Origin: Phycisphaerales bacterium
GTDB lineage: Bacteria; Planctomycetota; Phycisphaerae; UBA1845; UTPLA1
Reading direction: 5' to 3'
Length of the DNA: 64,000 nt
Assembly: GCA_020639075.1 (NCBI GenBank)
Contig: JACKHI010000001.1
Coordinates: 4,154,001-4,218,000, forward strand
The notes beneath the pieces were generated by a model. That model ran no database searches and was not told the origin of the DNA. It saw nothing but the letters and a program-made list of their open reading frames with translations. The stretch's first letter is position 1; each line of letters starts with the position of its first letter. The position numbers and the translations under genes were made by a program. Below are positions 33,289 through 41,079 of this stretch, in pieces.

Positions 33289-34878
33289 ATGGTACGACCT
33301 TTCCTACTGATATCGCTTATCGTGTTCTCGCTTGTCGTCGGCGTCGGTCTCGTCTGGCCGCCGGTTCTCTGGTTGCTGGTCGTTCTCGGCCCGGTCTTTC
33401 TGCTCGGCCTCGTCGACGCTTTGCAGCGCAGGCACGCCGTGCGGCGGAACTTCCCCGTGATCGGGCATTTTCGCTATCTGTTCGAGATGATCCGGCCGGA
33501 GATCAATCAGTACTTCATCGAGAGCAATACCGACGGTACGCCGTTCAGCCGCGAGGCGCGTTCGCTCGTCTACCAGCGTGCGAAGCTGGCATTGCAGACA
33601 ATGCCCTTCGGCACGCAACGGGATGTCTATGAGCCGGGCTATGAATGGATGAATCACTCGCTTGCGGCGAAGCATCCTGTCGGCGAGGCGCCGCGCATTC
33701 GCATCGGCGGCGACGCGTGCACGCAGCCCTATGAGGCATCGCTATTGAATATTTCAGCGATGAGCTACGGCTCGCTTTCGAGCGCTGCGGTTCGCGCATT
33801 AAATGGCGGCGCTCGCATCGGTGGGTTCTATCACAACACGGGCGAGGGCGGACTCAGCCCGCATCATCTCGAACCCAGCGGTGACATCGTCTGGCAAATC
33901 GGCACGGGTTACTTTGGCTGCCGAAATGCCGACGGCACGTTTGACCCTGCGTCGTTTCAGCGGCGCGCGACGCATCCGAACGTGAAGATGATTGAGGTCA
34001 AATTGTCGCAGGGTGCGAAGCCGGGCCACGGCGGCATCCTGCCCGCCGCGAAGATCACGGACGAGATCGCCGAGATTCGCGGCGTCTCGAAGGAGCACGA
34101 CGTGATCTCACCGCCGGCGCACTCGGCATTCGATTCACCGAAGGGCCTGCTGGAGTTCGTTGCGAAATTGCGCGAGCTGTCAGGCGGCAAGCCGACGGGG
34201 TTCAAGCTGTGCGTCGGCCATCCGTCGGAGTTCCTGAGTATTTGCATGGCGATGCGAGAGACGGGGATTCTCCCGGACTTCATTACGGTTGACGGCGGTG
34301 AAGGCGGGACGGGCGCCGCGCCGCTTGAGTTCAGCAATTCGATGGGGGCGCCGTTGACGGAAGGCCTGGTCTTCGTTCACAACGCCCTGGTCGGTTTCGA
34401 TCTGCGATCGAAGATCCGCGTGATCGCCAGCGGCAAGATCATCACGGCATTCAACATGGCCGCGCGAATTGCGGCGGGCGCTGACATCTGTAATTCGGCG
34501 CGAGGCTTCATGTTCTCATTGGGGTGCATTCAGGCTCGGCGCTGCAACAGCAACCATTGCCCTGTCGGCGTCGCGACGCAGAAACCGAGCCTCGTGCGCG
34601 GTCTCGATGTGACGGACAAAACACAACGCGTGGCCAACTATCATCGCGAGACGATGGATGCGTTTCTCGAACTCCTCGGCGCGGCGGGTCTTTCGCATTC
34701 GGATGAACTCAGACCGATGCACATCTATCGTCGAATCAACGAGACGCGCATCGAAACGTATGCGCAGATCTATCGCTATCTGAACCCCGGGGACCTGCTC
34801 GCGTCGACGCCGCCGGGCAGGCACTGGGAGGATTGGCTGTCGCACGCGTCGGCGGATCGGTTCATGCGGGTTGCGTAG
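33289..34878 (+). CDS. FMN-binding glutamate synthase family protein
   Basis: The 529-residue product has one or two N-terminal membrane segments (about 3-40), then a TIM-barrel domain homologous to the FMN/3Fe-4S region of glutamate synthase. Motifs include NISAMSYGSLSSAAVRALNGGA, HNTGEGGLSPHH, VDGGEGGTGAAPLEFSNSMG and the cysteine cluster GCIQARRCNSNHCPVGV that binds the 3Fe-4S centre. It lacks the amidotransferase and GltD parts, so it is not a complete GOGAT. Family members are widespread and their substrate is uncertain. It is convergent with, and overlaps by 17 bp, the next minus-strand gene. Confidence 0.9.
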   Translation: MVRPFLLISLIVFSLVVGVGLVWPPVLWLLVVLGPVFLLGLVDALQRRHAVRRNFPVIGHFRYLFEMIRPEINQYFIESNTDGTPFSREARSLVYQRAKLALQTMPFGTQRDVYEPGYEWMNHSLAAKHPVGEAPRIRIGGDACTQPYEASLLNISAMSYGSLSSAAVRALNGGARIGGFYHNTGEGGLSPHHLEPSGDIVWQIGTGYFGCRNADGTFDPASFQRRATHPNVKMIEVKLSQGAKPGHGGILPAAKITDEIAEIRGVSKEHDVISPPAHSAFDSPKGLLEFVAKLRELSGGKPTGFKLCVGHPSEFLSICMAMRETGILPDFITVDGGEGGTGAAPLEFSNSMGAPLTEGLVFVHNALVGFDLRSKIRVIASGKIITAFNMAARIAAGADICNSARGFMFSLGCIQARRCNSNHCPVGVATQKPSLVRGLDVTDKTQRVANYHRETMDAFLELLGAAGLSHSDELRPMHIYRRINETRIETYAQIYRYLNPGDLLASTPPGRHWEDWLSHASADRFMRVA

Positions 34879-35425
34879 CTTCCTCGCCTGTGCGACACGC
34901 GCGGAGCGCGTCCGCCAGCAGATTCAGTGCGACGGCGAGCAGCGCAACATCCTTGATCAGAAACTGGCCCGGCATCGCGGAGATGGCGGGAAATCCGCCG
35001 GCCGCCGGTTCGACGACACCCGGCGTCGACAGCATGAAGCTCAGCGTTGTGGCGAACATGCCAATCGCCGCCGCCGCCCCGATGACGCCCGCGCGACGTG
35101 AGTACGCCGAGGCCGCGATCAAGGCGGCGATCGCGAGTTCGATTACTCCAAGCACGACGGAGAACTGGTCGTGGCTCAGGAAACCATACACCCAGCCCAT
35201 GAGCGGGCTGTGCTCGACGAAGCCTGATATACCCTCGGCCTCGTACGACGTGAACTTCATCGCTCCGATCCAGCCGACGACGATGACGACGCTGGCGCGC
35301 ATCGCGTAATGTGCGATGCGTTCGACAGGTTCCGCCAACTGATCGAGGCCGACGATTGTCCTGCGGGTTTGGCGCGCACTTGTGTTGTCATTCAGTGCAT
35401 TTGCGTGCTGACTGATGTTCTTCAT
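34862..35425 (-). CDS. DUF417 (YkgB-like) inner-membrane protein
   Basis: The 187-residue protein has about four membrane segments (AMRASVVIVVGWIGAMKF, FSVVLGVIELAIAALIAASAY, AGVIGAAAAIGMFATTLSFML, FLIKDVALLAVALNLLADALR) and the family loop KFTSYEAEGISGFVEHSPLMGW. Escherichia coli relatives (RclC/YkgB) respond to reactive chlorine. The start at 35425 is chosen because AGGAAG lies 8 nt upstream. The longer frame to 35473 adds an unlikely Gln/Glu-rich lead. It is the middle of three small minus-strand genes. Confidence 0.85.
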   Translation of the reverse strand: MKNISQHANALNDNTSARQTRRTIVGLDQLAEPVERIAHYAMRASVVIVVGWIGAMKFTSYEAEGISGFVEHSPLMGWVYGFLSHDQFSVVLGVIELAIAALIAASAYSRRAGVIGAAAAIGMFATTLSFMLSTPGVVEPAAGGFPAISAMPGQFLIKDVALLAVALNLLADALRACRTGEEATQPA

Positions 35426-35482
35426 TGTCTGTTCTTCCTGGTCGCGGTTTTTCAATTGTTCGCCTGAGCGCAATTGAGCGGT

Positions 35483-35830
35483 CTATTCACTCAACAGATA
35501 CTCGCGCAATGCGACGGCGTTGTTCATTCTTTCGGCTTTGGCGGCGAACAGGAGCGTTGCGCGCCCCCGGTTTGCCAGTTGTCGAATGAGAGTTGTCGTG
35601 TCGCGCCGTTCATCGAGTTCCGCGAAGTATCGACGTCTGAATTCGGGCCATCGTCGCGCGTCGTGGCCGAACCATTTGCGAAGTTCGTCGGAAGGCGCGA
35701 TGTCCGGGATCCACTGGTCGACGTTGGCCGCGGACTTTGAAAGACCGCGAGGCCACAGCCGGTCCACCAGTATTCTCAAGCCGTCCGTTGGTTCGCGCTG
35801 TTCGTAAACGCGCTTGGTGAAGATCTTCAT
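35483..35830 (-). CDS. DUF488 (YeaO-like) protein
   Basis: The 115-residue protein matches the DUF488 family from its beginning (MKIFTKRVYEQREPTDGLRILVDRLWPRGLSKSAANVDQW) through PSDELRKWFGHDARRWPEFRRRYFAEL to the C-terminal ATLLFAAKAERMNNAVALREYL. The characteristic family residues RLWPRG and WFGHD are present. Function is unknown. The start at 35830 is used because family members begin directly before KRVY; no clear ribosome-binding site is visible. The gene ends 57 bp upstream (in transcription order) of the DUF417 start. Confidence 0.85.
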   Translation of the reverse strand: MKIFTKRVYEQREPTDGLRILVDRLWPRGLSKSAANVDQWIPDIAPSDELRKWFGHDARRWPEFRRRYFAELDERRDTTTLIRQLANRGRATLLFAAKAERMNNAVALREYLLSE

Positions 35831-35872
35831 GGGGTTGAACTTGGGTTCGAGAGGCCCGCCCTGGGCCGCGGC

Positions 35873-35909
35873 CGGCACGAGGAATCACTCGCGTTTCCTC
35901 CTCGTGCCG
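35873..35909 (-). terminator. Stem-loop between the AhpD-fold gene and the DUF488 gene
   Basis: CGGCACGAGG (35873-35882) pairs with CCTCGTGCCG (35900-35909). Outer GGCC runs extend the stem imperfectly. It lies downstream of the AhpD-fold gene, in the sense of transcription. There is no T tract, so it may be a terminator or processing signal. Confidence 0.35.
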
Positions 35910-35976
35910 TGCGGCCATGACGAGCGTTGTTGATGAGAGCGTCGTCGCCGGAGTTCGGTCGCCGAAGGTGGCGACG

Positions 35977-36537
35977 TTAGCCGGCGCAAACTCCGCACGC
36001 TTCGATCGGTTCGGCCTTCGGGAAGTCGATGACCGTGTCCACGGCGTGGTTGAAGTAGTTCGTGAAGAGGTTGACGGCGACGTTGGCGATGACTTCCGCG
36101 ATCCCGCCGTCGTTCAGGCCTGCGTCGCGGAGTTGCCTGACATCACTTTCGTCGACGCGTCCCTGTTCGGACACGAGCTTCTTCGCGAATGAGAGAATCG
36201 CCTGCGTCCGTTCGTCGGGCGATGCGCCGCGACGGCTATCGGCAATTTCGTCGCCGCTGAGACCGGCGAGCTTGCCGAGCGTCGAATGTGCCGCGAGGCA
36301 GTACTGGCAGTCGTTCCGTTCGCCGACGGCCAGAGCGATCTGTTCGCGCACCTTGGCAGTGAGCGATCCTTTCGCAAGCGCGCCGCTGAAATTGAGGTAC
36401 GCTTCGAGGACGGCCGGCGAATTCGCCATGGCGCCCATCATGTTCGGAACCTTGCCGAGCTTCTTCTCAACGGCTTCCAGCAGCGACTTTGCTTGTCCGT
36501 TGGCCGTGTCCTTCGTGATCGTGTTCAACCTTGCCAT
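35977..36537 (-). CDS. Carboxymuconolactone-decarboxylase/AhpD-fold protein
   Basis: This 186-residue, largely helical protein is of the peroxidase-related CMD group. The AhpD active-site motif is intact: GERNDCQYCLAAHS, with two cysteines in C-x2-C and a preceding Glu. The C-terminus (FFTNYFNHAVDTVIDFP, here NLFTNYFNHAVDTVIDFPK) is also typical. Such proteins act as thiol-disulfide peroxidase partners or as uncharacterised alkyl-hydroperoxidase-like enzymes. An additional C-x2-C at the extreme C-terminus (EACGVCAG) is unusual and could be a redox or metal site. Confidence 0.88.
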   Translation of the reverse strand: MARLNTITKDTANGQAKSLLEAVEKKLGKVPNMMGAMANSPAVLEAYLNFSGALAKGSLTAKVREQIALAVGERNDCQYCLAAHSTLGKLAGLSGDEIADSRRGASPDERTQAILSFAKKLVSEQGRVDESDVRQLRDAGLNDGGIAEVIANVAVNLFTNYFNHAVDTVIDFPKAEPIEACGVCAG

Positions 36538-36708
36538 GACAGTCTCCTTCCGGCGTTTGTTTCACCCGGTTCGTCCGGCGTCGGCCCGTTGCGGACGCCG
36601 TCGTACCGTTGCCGCCCATAGACGCGGCCCGACGATCGACCCTTACCGTGGCGCGGCAGATTTTTTTCGAAGTGAGAATTCCCTCGCTACGGGCTAGAAT
36701 CCGGGCTC

Positions 36709-37326
36709 ATGGAACCTGTGGGCGCCATTGTGATAGCGGACGACGCTTGGATTGCGGGCCTTCGCGCGGGTCGCGAAGAGGCCGTTACCGCGTTGCACGA
36801 CCGATTGCGGAAAGGGCTGGGCGCAGCTCTGGGGCATCGGTCCGACGTTCAGGATTCGGACCTCGACGACTTCACGCAGGACGCTGTTTTGCAGGTGACG
36901 AGTCGCGTCGATACGTTTCGCGGCGACAGCAAGTTCTCGACGTGGGCCATGGCGATCGCGGTTCGCGTCGCAATGACGGCACTCCGCCGGCGGCGCTGGA
37001 AGCACGAAGCGCTGGATGATCGTCTGGAAGCGATGGCGTCGCCCGCGGCTGCGCCGTCGTTGGATACGAACGAAGCGCGTGGTGAGTTGCTTGCAGCGCT
37101 GCATATCGCGATCAACGCGGACCTGACGCCGAAGCAGCGGCAGGTCATTCTGGGGGAGTTATCGGGAATTCCGCAGGTCGTGCTTGCGGATCGGCTTGGA
37201 ATGAAGCCGGGCGCGATCTACAAGACGACGCACGATGCGCGCAAGAAGCTGTTTGTCGCTCTGAAACGTAAGGGCTTTGATACTGCGCGCGTCTTAGACA
37301 TACTGGCGGACGATGCGCGGGGTTGA
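36709..37326 (+). CDS. ECF-type RNA polymerase sigma factor
   Basis: The 205-residue protein has sigma region 2 (DSDLDDFTQDAVLQVTSRVDTFRGDSKFSTWAMAIAVRVAMTALRRRRWK) and region 4 (LTPKQRQVILGELSGIPQVVLADRLGMKPGAIYKTTHDARKKL). No region 3 is seen, so it is an extracytoplasmic-function sigma factor. The next gene, 6 bp downstream, encodes a small protein with a zinc-finger-like motif and is a probable anti-sigma partner. The target regulon cannot be inferred from this window. Confidence 0.9.
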   Translation: MEPVGAIVIADDAWIAGLRAGREEAVTALHDRLRKGLGAALGHRSDVQDSDLDDFTQDAVLQVTSRVDTFRGDSKFSTWAMAIAVRVAMTALRRRRWKHEALDDRLEAMASPAAAPSLDTNEARGELLAALHIAINADLTPKQRQVILGELSGIPQVVLADRLGMKPGAIYKTTHDARKKLFVALKRKGFDTARVLDILADDARG

Positions 37327-37332
37327 TGTCGA

Positions 37333-37584
37333 ATGAAGCCGACGGATGAACAACTTGCCGACCTCGCAAAGCTGCTGGGGGATACCGCGGACTGCGAGAT
37401 CGACTGCGCCGAGCTGCTGGATCACGTGGCGGCGTATCTGGAAGCGGTCAAGGATCGGCGCGGGTTGGAACCGCGGCTCCAGCAAGTGGCGCAACATTTC
37501 AAGATTTGCCCCGAATGTCGCGAGGAGTTCGAGGCCTTGATCCGGGCGGAAGGGTTGGATCCACAGAAGCTGCTCGGCGATTAG
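37333..37584 (+). CDS. Small putative anti-sigma factor with zinc-finger motif
   Basis: The 83-residue protein contains a His-x3-Cys-x2-Cys motif (QHFKICPECREEF) and an upstream helical region with Cys/His residues (DCAELLDHVAAYLEAV). This resembles the zf-HC2/ZAS domain that binds ECF sigma factors. It starts 6 bp after the sigma factor stop, a usual anti-sigma arrangement. There is no membrane segment, so it would be a cytoplasmic anti-sigma factor. The role is inferred from location and motif. Confidence 0.7.
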   Translation: MKPTDEQLADLAKLLGDTADCEIDCAELLDHVAAYLEAVKDRRGLEPRLQQVAQHFKICPECREEFEALIRAEGLDPQKLLGD

Positions 37585-37617
37585 CGGCGACTTGTGCGTC
37601 GGTTCCGGGACGGGGCT

Positions 37618-38295
37618 CTATTTCCGCTTAAGAAATCCCCCCGGGTTGAATGTCATGTAGTACTTCTCGCGAGTTCGATCCTGCTCGAACTGATCCGACT
37701 TGGAGAGGAACGCCTCGACTGCTTCCATGGGGCCGGGGCCGAACGCTTCGTAAGCCGGATGGCCGTTTACATTCGTGTCTTCGACAATCATGTAGCAACC
37801 CGGCGTGACGAGCGGGGCGTACGCATCGAGTTCCTTCAGGACGTGGTCGCGCGTGTGATCGCTGTCGAGGATCACCATGATGCGTTCGGCGCCGTACTCT
37901 GCGATGATCTGTTTGACGAGCGTGAGCGTTTCGTCGGCGACGGAGCTCCCCGTGTGGTAGCGGACGCGCAGATGCGTGGGGCGATCCTGTTCTTCGATGT
38001 CGATCGACAGGACGCGGCGCGGGCAGCGGTCTTCCGGCGCGACGCGCGCCATCGCGTCGAACATTGACGCGAGGAACACGGCCGAGCCGCCCTTGTAGGT
38101 TCCGGTTTCGATGATGAGGTCGGGCTTCGTCTCGAACATGATTTCCTGGTAGACCCAGAGATCGAGCGGGCACTTGAGGATCTGGCAACCCATCCAGAAG
38201 GTGTTCGACCACGTCTGATAGGGGTTGTCGTAGTAACGCGTGTGAAACGCATTGGTGATGGCGTCGTCGTTGCCTGCGATCGGGGCATTGGCCAT
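37618..38295 (-). CDS. CmcI-like cephalosporin hydroxylase/SAM-dependent methyltransferase
   Basis: The 225-residue product matches the CmcI family: DLIIETGTYKGGSAVFLASM (SAM-binding loop), then VLSIDIEEQ and IMVILDSDHTRDHVLKELDAYAPLVTPGCYMIVEDTNVNG. CmcI itself is needed with CmcJ for C-7 methoxylation of cephamycins, and many relatives are sugar O-methyltransferases. The family name should not be taken as evidence of antibiotic synthesis here. The gene is isolated and on the minus strand. Confidence 0.85.
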   Translation of the reverse strand: MANAPIAGNDDAITNAFHTRYYDNPYQTWSNTFWMGCQILKCPLDLWVYQEIMFETKPDLIIETGTYKGGSAVFLASMFDAMARVAPEDRCPRRVLSIDIEEQDRPTHLRVRYHTGSSVADETLTLVKQIIAEYGAERIMVILDSDHTRDHVLKELDAYAPLVTPGCYMIVEDTNVNGHPAYEAFGPGPMEAVEAFLSKSDQFEQDRTREKYYMTFNPGGFLKRK

Positions 38296-38654
38296 GGTCG
38301 GTGCATCTCCGTGATTTCGTGGGTTCTTGGTTTAGAGACATTAACCGGATACTTGGCGGCGCAAAAGAGTTTCGCCGCGGCGATCAGAGTCTTCGGTGTC
38401 GAATGACACACTGAGTTCAGTGGGTCGGAGGATTGTGAGGGAGTATGACAGTTGTTGACACTCACAGTGGAGGTTGAGTATTTACAGGTGCGACGAGTGC
38501 CCGGTAGTTTCCCACTCGGTTAGTACGTTTGCCCCAAATGGGGCAACGGATCGTAGCCACGGGTGGGGCGAAGACCGCGAATGCGGTCGAAGCGCAACCC
38601 GTGGATAGAGGTGCGCGCTCGTGCGTTCCGCTCCGACGGAGCGGAGGAGGGGTC
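38296..38654. repeat. Spacer with REP palindromes upstream of the RAYT gene
   Basis: No gene is visible. Three hairpins stand before the transposase: TTGCCCC-AAAT-GGGGCAA (38529-38546); CCACGGGT (38557) pairing with ACCCGTGG (38604), with an inner GACCGC-GAAT-GCGGTC at 38573-38588; and CCGCTCC-GAC-GGAGCGG (38628-38644). The last overlaps the ribosome-binding GGAGGAGG of the transposase. The upstream half (38296-38528) has no recognised feature. Confidence 0.75.
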
Positions 38655-39107
38655 ATGGCCGGCACATATTCCCAACTCCTGTTGCACATCGTCTTCGCGA
38701 CGAAACATCGCGAATGTTGGGTTGATGGGTCGTTGGCGGAGAGACTCTATCCGTACATGGGCGGTATCATCCGAGCCGAAGGCGGCGTGGCGTATAACAT
38801 CGGCGGCGTTGAGGATCACGTGCATCTGCTGATCCGCTGGAAGCCGGACGGCAAGCTGTCGGACTTGATGCGCATCGTCAAATCGCGATCGTCGCGATTG
38901 GTCCATGAAACTCGGAAGGGCTTGGCGGAGTTCGCGTGGCAGGAGGGGTATAGCGCGTTCTCCGTGAGTTACTCAAACCGCGATGCTGTGGATCGATATA
39001 TCGCGAATCAGGCGGAGCATCATAAGACGATGGACTACAGGTCGGAGTTGTTGCGGTTATTAATGGCGCATTCAATTGATTTTGAGGAGAGGTACATCTG
39101 CGATTGA
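38655..39107 (+). mobile_element. IS200-type REP-associated tyrosine transposase (RAYT)
   Basis: This 150-residue Y1 transposase belongs to the IS200/IS605 TnpA superfamily. The metal-binding HUH motif reads EDHVHLLIRW (His-x-His), and the candidate nucleophile is Tyr in AVDRYIANQAEHH. No TnpB/IscB gene is attached. The start at 38655 is chosen because GGAGGAGGGG stands just upstream; a longer frame from 38529 runs through the REP hairpins. Hairpin units on both sides are inverted relative to each other, the usual RAYT layout in which the enzyme acts on REP palindromes and no ends of a full IS are evident. All catalytic residues appear intact. Confidence 0.88.
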
Positions 39108-39512
39108 TGCCGAGTGCGTTAGCCTCCGTCGCTCCTTCGGAGCGAGCGCGCGTTTCGCGATCGGCTTCCACGGGTTGCGCTGCGCCGTCTGTCGACGGCT
39201 CCGCTCCACCCGTGGCTACGGTCCGGCGCTCCTTCGGAGCGAAATTGTGTCGCGTAATCGGCATTCACGGGTTGCACTTCGTCCCTGTTTGGGGCTTCGC
39301 TTCACCAGCGGCGACGATCCGGCGCCCTTGTCGGGGCGAAGTTGCATGAGGCATCAGACTTGGCGGATCAGCCGACGGTTTCTTAGAGATCCGCTCACGC
39401 CTATCGGACCAGAGTGCGGCTTTTGCCGCCGCCGGTTCCCAACTATACTTCCCGGATTCGCGCCTGTGTGCGAAACCGCGGGGATGACGTCTTCGCTTGA
39501 GACGACTGAGAC
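39108..39512. repeat. Spacer with REP palindromes downstream of the RAYT gene
   Basis: It holds CGCTCC-TTC-GGAGCG at 39130-39144, CCACGGGT (39168) pairing with ACCCGTGG (39208), and a second CGCTCC-TTC-GGAGCG at 39227-39241. A degenerate further unit follows (CACGGGTTGCACTTCG near 39267, then GGCGACGATCCGGCGCCC near 39310). The 39360-39512 part lies before the KAS III-like gene. A TATACT box at 39444-39449 is a weak promoter candidate. Confidence 0.7.
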
Positions 39513-40553
39513 ATGCGATACGAGAACGCCAGCATCGAGACGATCGCCTACGAGTTGCCGCCGAACGTTGTGTCGTCGGCGTCGCTGGAGCAGCGATTGG
39601 CGCCCGTCTACAGCGCGATGAAGCTCCAGATCGGCCAGCTTGCTGCGCTGACGGGCATTCGAGAGCGGCGATACTGGAACCCCGGCACGACGATGGCGCA
39701 CGGCGCCGCGCTGGCCGCCAGGAAGGCGATTGCGAAGTCGAATCTCTCGACGGACGACATCGGTATCCTCATCTACGCGGGCGTCTGTCGTGACTTTCTC
39801 GAACCGGCCAATGCTTGTGAAGTCGCGCATGAGTTGAAGCTTAACTCGCGAACGCAGGTCTTCGACGTATCCAACGCTTGCCTCGGCGTCATCAATGGGA
39901 TCGTGCAAGTCGCCAACGCGATCGAGCTCGGGCACGTGCGAGCTGGGATGATCGTCTCCTGCGAGTCGGCGCGCCCCATCGTCGATATCACAATTGAGAA
40001 TCTGCAGAGTGTTCGCGATATGGACACCTTGCGATTGTCGCTGGCGACGCTGACCGGCGGCAGCGGTGCGATCGCTGTTATCGTGTCCCATCGCGATCTC
40101 GCGCCGAAGGGTCATAAGATTGTCGGCGGCGCGATGCGTGCACGGCCGGAGCATCACGAGCTTTGCCGTTGGATGTACGCGGAGAGCGGCGACAATGCGC
40201 GGCCGATGCAGATGACGACGGACGCGACGGCGGTACTCGAACATGGCGTCGCGTTGGGTCGCGAGACGTGGGAGGCGTTTCTGGAGAATGTGGGCTGGAG
40301 CGTCGAACAGGTCGATCGCACGATTTGCCATCAAGTCGGGGCGCCGCATCGGGAGACGGTCCTGAAGCTGATGGGCGTTCCGATGGAGCGGGATTACCAG
40401 ACATTCGAATACCTCGGCAACATCGGTACCGTGAGCCTGCCGATCACGGCGGCGATCGCGGCCGAACGGGGGTTTCTGGAAAAAGGGCATCGCGTCGCCA
40501 TGTGCGGGATCGGCAGCGGTCTGAACTGTATGATGTTGGGTGTGGAGTGGTAG
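39513..40553 (+). CDS. 3-oxoacyl-ACP synthase III / OleA-like thiolase-fold enzyme
   Basis: This 346-residue thiolase-fold protein has the KAS III catalytic triad Cys123 (DVSNACLGVINGI), His273 (TICHQVGAPH) and Asn303 (LGNIGTVSLP). The Cys motif NACLG and the GAGVCRDF-like segment (YAGVCRDFLEPANAC) fit OleA-type or 3-oxoacyl-ACP synthase III-like paralogues that condense two acyl thioesters. OleBCD partners are not adjacent and no fatty-acid genes are near. It may start fatty-acid chains or make a hydrocarbon or polyketide precursor; the choice is open. It is followed by palindromic repeats and the queF operon. Confidence 0.85.
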   Translation: MRYENASIETIAYELPPNVVSSASLEQRLAPVYSAMKLQIGQLAALTGIRERRYWNPGTTMAHGAALAARKAIAKSNLSTDDIGILIYAGVCRDFLEPANACEVAHELKLNSRTQVFDVSNACLGVINGIVQVANAIELGHVRAGMIVSCESARPIVDITIENLQSVRDMDTLRLSLATLTGGSGAIAVIVSHRDLAPKGHKIVGGAMRARPEHHELCRWMYAESGDNARPMQMTTDATAVLEHGVALGRETWEAFLENVGWSVEQVDRTICHQVGAPHRETVLKLMGVPMERDYQTFEYLGNIGTVSLPITAAIAAERGFLEKGHRVAMCGIGSGLNCMMLGVEW

Positions 40554-40562
40554 ACTGGTGTT

Positions 40563-40629
40563 GCACTGGGTGGCAAGCACCCAGTGGCACGGGGGATTCG
40601 GGCACTGGGTGACAAGCACCCAGTGGCAC
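40563..40629. repeat. Paired palindromes of the CACTGGGTG family
   Basis: Two 28-bp units, about 11 bp apart (40563-40590 and 40602-40629), have arms CACTGGGTG and CACCCAGTG around a short centre (GCAAG or ACAAG). They differ by one base. A third copy lies at 56424-56450 (centre GCGAG). They stand between two plus-strand genes and could act as stem-loops in mRNA. Confidence 0.8.
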
Positions 40630-40686
40630 TTGAGTCGTGTCGGATGGGCAGTGCCCGCAGTGAGACAAGGGCAATCGTAAAGCGAT

Positions 40687-41079
40687 ATGTCGCAACTCAA
40701 ACATCTTGGCAAGCAATCGACGCAGCCGATCGATCAGGTGGATCTAATCGACTGGGCGGGCGGTCCAATTCACGTGCGTCTTGAATGCATGGAATTCAGT
40801 TCGATGTGTCCCGTGACGCATCAGCCGGATTACGGCCAGCTGACGATCGAGTACGCGCCCGATGCGTATCTTGCGGAAACGAAATCGCTGAAGCTCTTCC
40901 TCTGGAGCTTTCGAGATCGCAAGGGCTTCAACGAAGCGCTCGTCGATGAGATCGCCGAGACGCTTTTCAAGCAGGTTCGACCCAAGTGGCTGCGCGTTCG
41001 CGGGGCGTTCAACCCACGCGGCGGTATCCAGGTGAATGCAACCGCCGAGCGCGGCGATACTGCGCACAGGGCATCATGA
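40687..41079 (+). CDS. queF: NADPH-dependent 7-cyano-7-deazaguanine reductase QueF
   Basis: This 130-residue QueF is of the short (YkvM) type. The catalytic nucleophile is Cys41 in SSMCPVTHQPD, and Asp48 follows at the conserved distance. The T-fold element SLKLFLWSFRDRKGFNEALVDEI is present. The enzyme reduces preQ0 to preQ1 in queuosine synthesis. The gene overlaps queD by 4 bp (ATGA at 41076-41079), and queE follows. The expected QueC is not in this window. No preQ1 riboswitch-like structure was recognised upstream. Confidence 0.93.
   Translation: MSQLKHLGKQSTQPIDQVDLIDWAGGPIHVRLECMEFSSMCPVTHQPDYGQLTIEYAPDAYLAETKSLKLFLWSFRDRKGFNEALVDEIAETLFKQVRPKWLRVRGAFNPRGGIQVNATAERGDTAHRAS

Noticed and set aside
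38529..39107. Longer start for the transposase (192 aa)
   Set aside because: The added 42 residues are translated REP hairpins, and the ribosome-binding site points to 38655.
40554..40686. preQ1 riboswitch before queF
   Set aside because: The spacer is filled by two palindromes; no preQ1-I-like loop and A-rich tail was seen.
39354..40712. 452-aa minus-strand frame opposite the KAS III-like gene
   Set aside because: No recognisable domain; the plus strand has the full Cys-His-Asn triad.
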